A stretch of DNA of 64,000 nucleotides, from NCBI RefSeq assembly GCF_010731655.1, contig NZ_AP022619.1, positions 1,550,001 through 1,614,000 on the forward strand, written 5' to 3'. The position numbers were made by a program, and so were the translations under genes. Origin of the DNA: Mycobacterium paraseoulense (GTDB taxonomy: Bacteria > Actinomycetota > Actinomycetes > Mycobacteriales > Mycobacteriaceae). The notes beneath the pieces were generated by a model. The model did no database searches. It saw nothing but the letters and a program-made list of their open reading frames with translations, and had not been told where the DNA came from. Numbering within the stretch: the stretch's first letter is position 1; each line of letters starts with the position of its first letter. This document shows, one piece after another, positions 34,113 to 42,941 of this stretch.

Positions 34113-35252
34113 GTGACCGAGGACATCGCGACACTGCGGTCACAGTTCCGTTCTTTCTTAGAGAGCGCACCGAAACCGCCGGGACTTCGGAACTATGGCC
34201 CCACGCCGACCGCCGAGGACATCGAGCCCGGCCGCGCCTGGCACAAGCACCTCGCCCAACACGGCTACGTGTGCTTGCATTGGCCGGTCGAGTTCGGGGG
34301 TGCCGACGCGTCGGTCGCCTATCAGGCGCTGTTCGCCGAGGAGTGTGCTCGGGCCGGCGTGCCTCGCCAGCTCGCGATCACCGCCGTCGACCTGGTCGGA
34401 CCGGTCCTGATCAAGTTCGGTTCCGAACAACAGCGCTCCCGTTACCTCGAACCCATCCGACTTGGCGATCACGTTTGGACGCAGCTGTTCTCCGAGCCGG
34501 GTGCGGGGTCCGACCTGGCCGGTGTACGGACCAAAGCGGTGAAGAGCGCGTCGGGGTGGCGGATAGATGGACAGAAGGTTTGGAGTTCGGCGGCGAACTC
34601 GGCCCAATTCGGTCTGCTGCTCGCCCGCACGGGACCGGATTCACATCGCGGGTTGAGCATGTTCATCGTTCCGATGGATTCTGCCGGTGTCTTGGTGCGG
34701 CCGCTTCGGCAGATGGACGGCGAGAGCAAATTCAACGAGGTCTTCTTCGACGGCGTCGAGTTGACTGATGATCACTTGATCGGCGACGTGGGCCAAGGGT
34801 GGCCCATCGCCTTGGTCACGCTGGGTCGAGAGCGGCTGACGCTCGGCTCGCAGGCCGTGGGAATGTTCAAACTCCTCGACCGGATGGCGCAGGCGGCCCG
34901 TGAGCACGACCAGCTAAACCCCGTGCTGGCTCAATCGATGACGAAGCTGTGGGCACGAATGTGGCTGTTGCGGTTCACGTGGCAGCGCGCGATCGAGGAA
35001 GGCGGTACGTCCTCGTCGGCCTTCTCGGTCCTCAAACTGATGACCTCGGAGACCGATCGCGACCTCGGTGACCTCGCCACCGAAGTGCTCGGCACAGATG
35101 TCTGCGTCGACCCGTCCGACGACTCAGACGAGGCCGAGTTGGTGCGTGCGATGCTGGTTGGACGCGCGCAGACGATCCTCGGCGGCACCAGCGAGATCCA
35201 GCGCAACATTCTCGGCGAGCGGATACTGGGACTTCCAAAAGAGCCGCGGTGA
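34113..35252 (+). CDS. Acyl-CoA dehydrogenase (FadE-like)
   Basis: A protein of about 379 aa with the full acyl-CoA dehydrogenase pattern: LHWPVEFGGADAS, QLFSEPGAGSDLAGVRTKA (substrate/FAD contact), RIDGQKVWSSAANSA, and the C-terminal ILGGTSEIQRNILGERILGL. The start is uncertain. GTG at 34113 gives a normal N-terminus (TEDIATLRSQF), but AGGGAG abuts it, so an upstream TTG is possible. It is the first gene of a plus operon with a CoA-transferase and an SDR. It may pair with the FadE at 31.0 kb. Confidence 0.9.
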   Translation: MTEDIATLRSQFRSFLESAPKPPGLRNYGPTPTAEDIEPGRAWHKHLAQHGYVCLHWPVEFGGADASVAYQALFAEECARAGVPRQLAITAVDLVGPVLIKFGSEQQRSRYLEPIRLGDHVWTQLFSEPGAGSDLAGVRTKAVKSASGWRIDGQKVWSSAANSAQFGLLLARTGPDSHRGLSMFIVPMDSAGVLVRPLRQMDGESKFNEVFFDGVELTDDHLIGDVGQGWPIALVTLGRERLTLGSQAVGMFKLLDRMAQAAREHDQLNPVLAQSMTKLWARMWLLRFTWQRAIEEGGTSSSAFSVLKLMTSETDRDLGDLATEVLGTDVCVDPSDDSDEAELVRAMLVGRAQTILGGTSEIQRNILGERILGLPKEPR

Positions 35253-36439
35253 CTGTCGATCTAGAGCTGACAGAGTTCTCTGCCGCACTTCAGGACCACC
35301 TGCGCCCAGGCATGACTGTCGCGCTCGGCGACGGTGTCGGCGCACCGCGGTGTCTCGACGACGGCGCATCGGTGTGTGCCACGCTCAGCGCGGTGGCTCG
35401 CCGGATCGGTGGGGTTCGACTTGTCGTCGGCTGGTTACCGTCGCCCCTGCAGGGGCTGCAGGTCGATGCTTTCGCCGAAGTGGTCGCGATCATGCCGGGC
35501 TGGGGTGTGCGGAACATACTGGCCTCTCCGACAGCATGTTTCGTCCCAACACGGCTCAGTTCCGTGCCCTCGCTGATGAGTGGTGTGCTGCGCCCCGACG
35601 TACTCATCACTCGCTTGGCGGATCGGGCAGGCAGCTTTCATTTCAGCACCGAGGTGTCCTGGCAACGCGAGGTCGTCGACGCCGGTACGGCCGTTTTCGC
35701 GATCGCCGATGCGAACGCGCCGCTCGCCGATGCCGGTCCGCCGCTCGCCACCGAGACGATTGTGTTTGTCGGCCAGACCTCCGACGGTCCCGTCGAGATG
35801 CCGAGCGTCGTTCCCGATGCGGTTCACGAAGCCCTGGCCGACGCGGTGCTGCGATTCGTGCCCCAAGGTGTGCGGTTGCAGTACGGCCCCGGCAAGCTCG
35901 GCACGGCGTTGCTCAACCGCACACAACGGCCACTTCGCATCGACACTGGCCTGTTGACCGACGCCGTGGTGGACCTCGACACTAAGGGGCTGCTCATCGG
36001 GATACCCAGTGCCGCATACCTGTTGGGCACCCAAACGCTCTACCGCTGGGCCGACGGCAAGCCGATCCTGCGAGGCATCGACTACACCCACGACCTCACC
36101 CGGCTGTCGCGAGGCATTCCATTGATCGCGGTCAATACCGCACTCGAAGTCGATCCGTTCGGTCAAATCAACGTCGAGGGAACCGGCGATAAGATCGTCG
36201 GCGGCATTGGCGGACACCCGGACTACTGCGCCGCGGCGAGCATGAGCCGGGGCGGCCTGTCCATCATCGCGGTCCCGTCCACGGTGAACGGCCGCTCTCC
36301 CTTCGTTGAGAAGTTGAGCCGACCGGCTTCCACACCGGCGCACGACATCGACCTCATCGTTACCGAGTCAGGCCACGCGGACTTGCGTGGCGCCGACTGG
36401 GGCCAGCGCAGGCGACTCATCGGCGCACTGTTCGAATGA
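35249..36439 (+). CDS. Acetyl-CoA hydrolase/transferase-family CoA-transferase
   Basis: A 396-aa protein whose C-terminal domain matches the acetyl-CoA hydrolase/4-hydroxybutyrate CoA-transferase family: GTGDKIVGGIGGHPDYCAAA followed by SRGGLSIIAVPST and GRSPFVEKLS. The N-terminal half is divergent (LRPGMTVALGDGVGAPRC). The GTG start overlaps the FadE stop as GTGA. It could move CoA between acids or release CoA at the end of a beta-oxidation round; the donor and acceptor are not evident. Confidence 0.85.
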   Translation: MTVDLELTEFSAALQDHLRPGMTVALGDGVGAPRCLDDGASVCATLSAVARRIGGVRLVVGWLPSPLQGLQVDAFAEVVAIMPGWGVRNILASPTACFVPTRLSSVPSLMSGVLRPDVLITRLADRAGSFHFSTEVSWQREVVDAGTAVFAIADANAPLADAGPPLATETIVFVGQTSDGPVEMPSVVPDAVHEALADAVLRFVPQGVRLQYGPGKLGTALLNRTQRPLRIDTGLLTDAVVDLDTKGLLIGIPSAAYLLGTQTLYRWADGKPILRGIDYTHDLTRLSRGIPLIAVNTALEVDPFGQINVEGTGDKIVGGIGGHPDYCAAASMSRGGLSIIAVPSTVNGRSPFVEKLSRPASTPAHDIDLIVTESGHADLRGADWGQRRRLIGALFE

Positions 36440-36450
36440 AGGGAAAACAC

Positions 36451-37359
36451 ATGACTGGACCTCTGTCAGGACGCGTCGTGCTGGTCACCGGCGGCGGACG
36501 TGGCATCGGACGCGGCCATTGCCTCGCGCTGGCCGCGCATGGCGCCGCGGTCGTCGTCAACGACCCAGGCGTCAGCCGCGACGGTTCTGCGAGTGACGCC
36601 GGGCCAGCCGCCGACGTCGTCGCCGAAATCGAAGCCGCCGGCGGCAAGGCGATAGCACACACCGGTTCGGTCGCCTCATGGAGCGACGTCACCGACATGA
36701 TCACCACGGCCGTTTCCACCTTCGGCACCCTGACCGGTGTGGTGAACAATGCAGGAATTGTGCGAGACGCAATGGTGGCCAACGCAACCGAGGACGACTG
36801 GGACGCGGTGATCGCGGTGCATCTCAAGGGGACGTTCGCGGTGACGAAGCACGCGTGTGAGTACTGGCGTTCGCAATCAAAGGCCGGGAACCCGATCGAC
36901 GCCCGAATCGTAAACACGGTGTCAGGCGCCGGCCTGTGGGGGAACATCGGACAGAGCGCCTACGGTGCAGCCAAGGCCGCTATCGCGAACCTCACCGTCG
37001 TCACGGCGATGGAGGCGCGCCGCTACGGCGTTGCGGTGAATGCGATCTCGCCACTGGCAGTTACCCGGATCAGCGAAGGCTTCTTCAGCGGAGAAAGGGC
37101 CAATGATCCTGCGCTGGACCCCGCGCGTAGCTCGGAGGTGGTGGCGTGGCTGCAGGGGCCGGAGTCGGGCTGGCTGACGGGCCAGATTCTGCGCGTCAAC
37201 GGCCATAAGCTCAGTCGCATAGACGGTTTCACCGAGTCCATCGCCCGCTATCACGCCAAAGATGGTGCAGCGCTGGCTTTCTCGGAGGTCGGCCAGGCAG
37301 TCAGCTGGCTGTATGGGACATCGCCACGAGGCCTGTTAGGACCCTTACCTAGCGGCTAA
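36451..37359 (+). CDS. SDR family oxidoreductase (MFE-2-like 3-hydroxyacyl-CoA dehydrogenase type)
   Basis: A 302-aa enzyme with the Rossmann motif VTGGGRGIGRGH and VVVNDPGVSRDGSASD, as in the dehydrogenase domain of peroxisomal multifunctional enzyme 2. It also has VVNNAGIVRDAMV and the catalytic SAYGAAKAA. The C-terminal extension (FTESIARYHAKDGAALAFSE) fits this subgroup. The ATG at 36451 is preferred, with AAGGGA upstream; an ATG at 36436 is also in frame. It probably oxidises a 3-hydroxyacyl-CoA made by a hydratase. It ends 4 nt into the convergent TetR gene. Confidence 0.9.
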   Translation: MTGPLSGRVVLVTGGGRGIGRGHCLALAAHGAAVVVNDPGVSRDGSASDAGPAADVVAEIEAAGGKAIAHTGSVASWSDVTDMITTAVSTFGTLTGVVNNAGIVRDAMVANATEDDWDAVIAVHLKGTFAVTKHACEYWRSQSKAGNPIDARIVNTVSGAGLWGNIGQSAYGAAKAAIANLTVVTAMEARRYGVAVNAISPLAVTRISEGFFSGERANDPALDPARSSEVVAWLQGPESGWLTGQILRVNGHKLSRIDGFTESIARYHAKDGAALAFSEVGQAVSWLYGTSPRGLLGPLPSG

Positions 37360-38072
37360 TTCTTTGCGACCGTGGATGCGTCGGCTGCGGTATCGGAGCG
37401 GACGGGCAGCAGGAGCCCGTGCAATGTCTCGGCGACCGCATTCATCACTTCATTCGGTTTCAATTTCAGCTGCGTTCCATACACATAGAACCAAGATCGT
37501 TCCAGTGTGGACATCGCCACCACACCAAGCGCCGCATCTGCACCTTCCGAGCGACCGGAATGCTCCTCGATCAGTCGACCGAAGCGCCGTGCGGTCCTCA
37601 CGGTGAGTATGCGCACACGATCCCTGAACTCAGGGTCCTGCGGGCCTCCTTGCGCCGAGGACAGCATGAAGGCGCCGTGTTCGGCCATGAATTCGAAGTA
37701 CTCCGTGACCCAGGCCCGTACGTCGGACAACGCACACGGCTTCGGCAGCTCACCCAGCCGTGCGATCACCGCCAGCTGGCTCTTGTAAGTCGATGTTCCC
37801 AGCGCCTCGAAAACTTCGAGCTTGGATGCGAAGTAGGCGTAGAAGGCTCCGCGAGACAACCCACATGCGGTGGTGATGTGTTCGATCCGAGTGCCCGCAT
37901 AGCCGCGTTCGAGAAACAGTGTTCGAGCTTGGTCGAGGATGAGTTGCCGGGTCTGCAACGCTTTCGCGTTGAGCTCCCAACGCGGCTCGCGCGGCAAGGC
38001 GCTGCGCGCTGACGCTCCGCGGGCCGCGTCGCTGGACGCCAGTTCCTTCTTGCCGCTGATTTCGTCACCCAT
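37356..38072 (-). CDS. TetR/AcrR family transcriptional regulator
   Basis: A 238-aa regulator with the HTH IEHITTACGLSRGAFYAYFA (about residues 63-82), preceded by an unusually long polar N-terminus of about 40 residues. It is divergent from the Rieske oxygenase gene, with about 200 bp between starts. TTGACA and the small palindrome CTACTGTAG sit in that gap at about 38.18 kb. It is a candidate regulator of the Rieske operon. Its 3-prime end overlaps the SDR by 4 nt. Confidence 0.88.
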   Translation of the reverse strand: MGDEISGKKELASSDAARGASARSALPREPRWELNAKALQTRQLILDQARTLFLERGYAGTRIEHITTACGLSRGAFYAYFASKLEVFEALGTSTYKSQLAVIARLGELPKPCALSDVRAWVTEYFEFMAEHGAFMLSSAQGGPQDPEFRDRVRILTVRTARRFGRLIEEHSGRSEGADAALGVVAMSTLERSWFYVYGTQLKLKPNEVMNAVAETLHGLLLPVRSDTAADASTVAKN

Positions 38073-38271
38073 CCTTCAGTCGATCCGGGGCCGCAGGCCA
38101 ACGTCCCGTCAACGGTATGTGAATCGACACACTATCTGCAATTACCGCCCTGGCCTGCGGATTACTCGATACATATTTGACACTACTGTAGAATCGCGTT
38201 ACCTTCATCAAGTAGCTCCACCGCCACCGACGGTCGTGCAGTACCGCCCTTCAACCGTTTGGGAGGATCTG

Positions 38272-39291
38272 ATGCGCGCTCCCCTCAGCATGAAGCCGAC
38301 GGGATGGTTCCAGGTCGCCTGGTCGTCCGATCTGGCCGAAGGAAGCGTGATGCCATTGCGCTACTTCAGCGAGGATCTGGTCGCGTATCGCGATTTACGG
38401 GGCGAGGTCCACGTTCTCGATGCCTACTGTCAGCACCTCGGCGCCAACCTCGCCTTCGGCGGGTGTGTCACCGAGCAGGGCATCCAATGCCCCTTTCACG
38501 GGTGGGTGTGGGGACACGACGGCAAGAACGTGAGCATCCCCTACCTGGATCGCCCCAACCGAGGTCGACGCATTCGCTCGTGGCCTGTCTGCGAGCGCAA
38601 TGAATCCATCCACATCTGGCACGATGTTGACGGGCGTGGACCGTATTTCGACGTTTTCGACGCGATCGACGTTGGCGGCGATGCGCTGAGAGGCTACGAG
38701 TTTTATCCGGTGACTCCCCAGCACTTGACGGGACTCGAGGTACACCCTCAGATGGTCGCCGAGAACGCCGTCGACCCTCAGCACTTCCGCTTCGTACACG
38801 GCACCAAACTGGCTCCGGTGGTACTGGCAGAGGAGACAACGGACACGTCGTGGCACGCAGTTGTCGGGTTCGGCCGCCGCTGGGCCCAACACGAGGGCCC
38901 GGTTACCGACACGATGAACACACTGCGCCTCTGGTTCTCCGGTCTTGGTACGAGCGTCAACATCGAAAAGACCGCCGACGGCATTCGGATCATCACCATC
39001 AACACCACACCGGTCGATGAGGACACCACCGAAATCTTCGCCGGCTACTGGGTCGACCACGGTCCTGACGACGACGAGGCGCGCCGCGACCGCAGGCTCA
39101 AGGAGGCAATGGCCGCGCTTCCCGATGACATCAACATCTGGAATCGGCAACGGTATCTCGTCAAGCCGGGATTGGCTGGAGCGGGAGACAAGGGCTTCAC
39201 CGCGTTGCGCGAGTGGGCGTCGAATTTCTACCCCGATCGAGCGACGGGCTCGGCCCCGACCGTAGCCTCTGCTGCCGCGCAGCAGCACTGA
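38272..39291 (+). CDS. Rieske non-heme iron oxygenase, oxygenase component (KshA-like)
   Basis: A 339-aa terminal oxygenase. The Rieske [2Fe-2S] ligands are C-Q-H in YCQHLGANLAFGG and C-P-F-H in IQCPFHGWVWG (about residues 46-70). The mononuclear iron site is ENAVDPQHFRFVHG, providing Asp and two His. The architecture is that of 3-ketosteroid 9-alpha-hydroxylase oxygenase. A reductase partner is not encoded nearby. GGAGG lies 6 nt before the ATG. It is a paralogue of the oxygenase at 62.7 kb (shared CQHLGA, CPFHGW, WPVCERN). Confidence 0.93.
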   Translation: MRAPLSMKPTGWFQVAWSSDLAEGSVMPLRYFSEDLVAYRDLRGEVHVLDAYCQHLGANLAFGGCVTEQGIQCPFHGWVWGHDGKNVSIPYLDRPNRGRRIRSWPVCERNESIHIWHDVDGRGPYFDVFDAIDVGGDALRGYEFYPVTPQHLTGLEVHPQMVAENAVDPQHFRFVHGTKLAPVVLAEETTDTSWHAVVGFGRRWAQHEGPVTDTMNTLRLWFSGLGTSVNIEKTADGIRIITINTTPVDEDTTEIFAGYWVDHGPDDDEARRDRRLKEAMAALPDDINIWNRQRYLVKPGLAGAGDKGFTALREWASNFYPDRATGSAPTVASAAAQQH

Positions 39292-39374
39292 CAATTTAAT
39301 CCACCCACATCGGCTGGGTCCGCCGCTGCCCGGTTTATCCCTGTTGTCGAGTAATGACAGTTAGGAGTGTCACC

Positions 39375-39942
39375 ATGTCCGACTTCTTCAGCGGGAAAGT
39401 CGCCTTCATCACCGGTGCTGCCCGCGGGCAGGGCCGCGCTCACGCTGTTCGGCTCGCCAGCCGCGGTGTCAACATCATCGCGGTGGACATCTGCCGGGAC
39501 CTGCCCGCCATCGACTACCCGAACGCGACTCGCGCCGACCTCGACGAGACACGAGATCTCGTAGAAGCCGAGGGCGCCAAGATCGTCACCGGGGTTGCCG
39601 ACGTCGCCGACCAGGCAGCGCTTAGGGCCGTCCTCGATGAGGGACTCGCGCATTTCGGTCGCCTCGACATTGCCATCGCCAACGCCGGGGTCGTGCGCTA
39701 CAGCGAAGACGACGACCCGATCGCAACGTGGAACGACGTCATCAACACCAACTTGACCGGCGTATGGAATACCTGCTTCCTCGTCCGCCAACCCATCATT
39801 GATGGCGGGCATGGAGGTTCGATCGTTATCACCAGTTCCACGGCCGGGATCAAGGGCACCGGCAGACACCACCACCGAGATCGTCGATACCGTCACCTAT
39901 CTCGAGAACGGCATCTACCCGACGCCGCTTCCGGTGAACTAG
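39375..39942 (+). pseudogene. Mycofactocin-type SDR truncated and joined to the tail of another gene
   Basis: The frame from the ATG at 39375 is a good SDR up to about residue 160: VAFITGAARGQGRAHAVRLA, VDICRDLP, IANAGVVRYSED, SIVITSSTAGIKGTG. Just before the expected YxxxK the sequence breaks. In the next frame it reads TVTYLENGIYPTPLPVN and a stop at 39940-39942. That tail matches the C-terminus of the uncharacterised protein at 60.4-61.5 kb (TYVESGIYPTPLPVN). A deletion has therefore removed the SDR C-terminal half and most of the following gene. Confidence 0.88.
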
Positions 39943-39957
39943 ATAGGAGGACAGGCC

Positions 39958-41028
39958 ATGTCTCGTAAGCGCGTCATTGTGTGGGGTACGGGTCCCATCG
40001 GTGCGACCGGGTTGCGCGCACTCATCGACCACCCCGAGTACGAACTGGTGGGCGTCCACGCCTGGGCCGAGCACAAGATCGGGCGCGACGCCGGCGAACT
40101 CGTCGGGCTCGGCCCCACCGGTGTGATCGCCACCAACGATGTCGCGGCGCTTCTCGCGCTGAATGCGGACTGCCTGGCCTACTTCGGCAACTACGCCTCC
40201 AGAGAAGCCGAATGCGTCGCCGACGTGGTGCCGTTCCTGGAGGCCGGTACCAACGTGGTGACCGCGGCACTGATGGATCTCATTGCGCCGCAACATGGTC
40301 GGGCCGAGTTCGTCGAACCGATCGCCGCCGCCTGCCGCACGGGCGGGTCCTCGGTGTTCTGCGGCGGCACCGATCCGGGCTTCATGACCACGGGCCATCT
40401 GTTCAACCTGCTCAGCGGGGCCGGACGGATCGACAGCGTGTCGGTCGCCGAGATCTGCGACCTCAACGGCTATCCCAGCTACGACCAGGTCGGCGCCTGG
40501 GGATTCAACCATCCGCTCGACTACCGGGCACCGATGTTCTACGGCGACGTCGGCACCGGCTGGCACGAGAGTACGGTGCGGGGCATCGCCGATTACCTCG
40601 GCGTCGAGCTGGACGAGATCACCTCGACGGTCGAGAATGCCTCCCTCGATGTCGATTACGACGCCGCCTGGGGTCGGGGGCTGGCCCACACCATCGCCGC
40701 CGTGCGGTGGACGGTCACCGGAATCGCCAACGGTCGGCCGGTGATCTATTACAAGAAGGTCGAACGCACACATCCCGACGCCGCCCCCGATTGGGAGCGC
40801 GCCTTGAACGACGCGGAGGCCGGCTACCAGGTTGTCGTCAAGGGTGAGCCGAGTTTCGAGACGGCCATCGCCCTGAGCCTGTATGACGGATGTGCCATCA
40901 CCGCGCTGCATCCCATCAACGCCATCAATGCGGTATGCGCCGCCGCACCCGGAATCCTGGGCCAGCTCGACCTGCCGCACTTCTACAGTAGGGCGACTCG
41001 GCACGTCCCCGCGCCGGTCGCCGGCTGA
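39958..41028 (+). CDS. DapB-like NAD(P)-dependent reductase/dehydrogenase
   Basis: A 356-aa Rossmann-fold protein of the dihydrodipicolinate reductase-like group common in actinobacterial catabolic clusters. The N-terminal motif is VIVWGTGPIGATGLRALI, followed by GTNVVTAALMDLI and CGGTDPGFMTTGHLFNLL. The reaction is unknown; related proteins act on amino or oxo acids. GGAGGA lies 8 nt before the ATG, and the gene starts just after the SDR fusion remnant, so it belonged to the Rieske operon. Confidence 0.85.
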   Translation: MSRKRVIVWGTGPIGATGLRALIDHPEYELVGVHAWAEHKIGRDAGELVGLGPTGVIATNDVAALLALNADCLAYFGNYASREAECVADVVPFLEAGTNVVTAALMDLIAPQHGRAEFVEPIAAACRTGGSSVFCGGTDPGFMTTGHLFNLLSGAGRIDSVSVAEICDLNGYPSYDQVGAWGFNHPLDYRAPMFYGDVGTGWHESTVRGIADYLGVELDEITSTVENASLDVDYDAAWGRGLAHTIAAVRWTVTGIANGRPVIYYKKVERTHPDAAPDWERALNDAEAGYQVVVKGEPSFETAIALSLYDGCAITALHPINAINAVCAAAPGILGQLDLPHFYSRATRHVPAPVAG

Positions 41029-41124
41029 CGGCCGAGCCGGCGCACCGAGTCCTGACCGGTCTCACTATCAACCCGCACCACAGTGGGTGGCGGTGACGAA
41101 GTCTCGACGCGCATGCCGGGCTAG

Positions 41125-41239
41125 CGCCCGCGCGCCGAGGTTGCTGCGCCGGAGGTGTTCGGCCCGACCACGGCTACCGCACGACGACGCGGGAGATCGC
41201 CGATCGAGCCGGAGTTTCGCGCGAGTTGGTCTTACGGTG
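41125..41239 (+). pseudogene. TetR helix-turn-helix remnant
   Basis: Frame 41165-41239 reads GYRTTTREIADRAGVSRELV, a complete TetR HTH close to that of the regulator at 62 kb (GYRTTTREIAERAGVSHDLI). The preceding helix (VAAPEVFG) is in another frame, so there is a frameshift at about 41163. The ligand-binding domain is not found downstream. The rest of 41.03-41.6 kb has no recognised gene but contains an AT-rich stretch at 41515-41550 likely to be the amidohydrolase promoter. Confidence 0.75.
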
Positions 41240-41617
41240 GAGCCGAAGACGCCCGCGGCCAACTCGGCGGCAGCACCTGGCCACCGCGACGTGCCCGAAG
41301 CGAATGACTTACCGTCGCTCACCGCAGAACCTTTTCCATCGATTACAGGTTTCTGTTGGTGAACCCACCGCCGCTGAGGCGGATCTGGTCGAACCATCCG
41401 ATCGCGCAGGCACGCACACATCCTCTTGCGTCGGTGTGATCACGTCTTCTTGTGACAGCCGAAGGGCTTGGACATTGACACACATGTTCAAGTACAACTA
41501 GCCTTAGAGCGAGCAAACTATTCAACCATTTATATCTCGAACGGTTAGGTGCTGTTCACACTAAGGGCACCCGACGCGCTCAGTGGTCGGCGAACGTAAA
41601 GAAAAGGGCCTCAACGC

Positions 41618-42931
41618 ATGCGCATCGAAGACCAGATTCTGATCAGCGTCGACGACCACGTCGTCGAGCCCCCCTCCATGTCGAGCTTCTACCGCGATCA
41701 CGTCCCGGCGGCATTCAAGGATCGCGTGCCTAGGGTGGTGCGCAAGCCAGACGGCGCCGACGCGTGGCTCGTCGAGGGTGTCGAGATCTCCACGTTCGGG
41801 CTCAACGCTGTGCAGGGCCGGCCGGCCGAGGACTGGGGACGCGATCCGCATAACTTCGACGAGGTGCGCCCATCGTGTTACGACGTGCACGAACGAGTGC
41901 GGGACATGAACGCCAACGGCGTGCTGGCCAGCCTCAACTTTTCGTCCTGGCCAGGCTTGGGCGGTCAGTTCTTCGCCCAACAGGGATGTGATGCGGAGTT
42001 CGTCAAGGTGATGATTCGTGCCTACAACGACTGGCATCTGCACGAATGGTGCGGCGCCTACCCCGGTCGTTTCATCCCGTTGGCATTGTCCGGATTCACC
42101 GCGGGTGCCGACTTCGTCGCCGAGGAGATCTACCGGATGGCCGCATCTGGGGTCCGCGCCGTCTCGATGCATCCCGAACCACATCGCTTCGGCGCCCCCG
42201 ACTATCACGGCGACGAGTGGGACCCGGTGTGGCGGGCATGCCAGGACACAGGCACGGTGGCCGTTTTCCACTTCGGCGCCTTTCCCAAGTTCATGCCACG
42301 CTCACCGTTCTCGGTGATATCGCACTCGATGGGCTTTTCCACCGCGCTGTTCGCCGTCGAGTTGCTCTGGTCACCGGTGATGCGCAAGTTCCCAAACGTC
42401 CGTTTCGCCCTCGCCGAGGGCGGGGCCGGCTGGGTACCGTATTTCCTGGAGAAGGCCGACTTCGTCTACGACCACCACCGCGCGTGGACCCACGAAGACT
42501 TCGGCGACATCAGGCCGAGCGACGCCTTCCGCCGTTCGGTCTTGACCTGCTTCATCGACGACGTCGTCGGGTTGAAGAACCGGGAGATGATCGGCCCGAC
42601 GACGATCGCGTGGGAATGCGACTTCCCACACTCGGACTCCACGTGGCCGAGGGGCCCGGAGACGGCGATGGCGGGATTTGTGGCCGCCGGTCTCGACGAC
42701 GACGAGATCGACCTGTTCACCTGGAAAAACGCGTCACAGTGGTACGGATTTGATCCCTTCGAGCATCGCAAGCGGGAAGAATGCACAGTTGGGGCCCTGC
42801 GCGCGAGCGCGCTCGACGTTGACACCACGCCACATGAATACGGGGCGCAACGCGTGGCTAGCAAAGCGGTTGCCGATGGGGCGGGCAGCTTTATTGAGTC
42901 GATGACCGTGCCCACGCTGGCGGCGGTGTAG
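41618..42931 (+). CDS. Amidohydrolase family protein (PF04909)
   Basis: A 437-aa TIM-barrel metal hydrolase or decarboxylase. The metal-binding N-terminus is LISVDDHVVEPPSM; further elements are ASLNFSSWPGLGG, VSMHPEPHRFG, VAVFHFGAF, FALAEGGAGWVPYFLEKADF and WECDFPHSDSTWP with the catalytic-type Asp. This family includes non-oxidative decarboxylases and hydrolases acting on cyclic intermediates. It opens an operon with a P450 and an SDR, 10 nt before the P450 start. A second family member is at 52.6 kb and fragments lie at 24.4 and 33.7 kb. Confidence 0.9.
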   Translation: MRIEDQILISVDDHVVEPPSMSSFYRDHVPAAFKDRVPRVVRKPDGADAWLVEGVEISTFGLNAVQGRPAEDWGRDPHNFDEVRPSCYDVHERVRDMNANGVLASLNFSSWPGLGGQFFAQQGCDAEFVKVMIRAYNDWHLHEWCGAYPGRFIPLALSGFTAGADFVAEEIYRMAASGVRAVSMHPEPHRFGAPDYHGDEWDPVWRACQDTGTVAVFHFGAFPKFMPRSPFSVISHSMGFSTALFAVELLWSPVMRKFPNVRFALAEGGAGWVPYFLEKADFVYDHHRAWTHEDFGDIRPSDAFRRSVLTCFIDDVVGLKNREMIGPTTIAWECDFPHSDSTWPRGPETAMAGFVAAGLDDDEIDLFTWKNASQWYGFDPFEHRKREECTVGALRASALDVDTTPHEYGAQRVASKAVADGAGSFIESMTVPTLAAV

Positions 42932-42941
42932 GGAGGCAGCC

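Noticed and set aside
35068..35985. 305-codon plus-strand frame across the FadE/CoA-transferase junction
   Set aside because: Arginine/alanine-rich shadow of two well-supported genes.
38175..38200. TTGACACTACTGTAG upstream of the Rieske gene as an operator matching the 24.3-kb inverted repeat
   Set aside because: Only TTGACAC is shared, which is also a generic -35 element; the second arm is missing.
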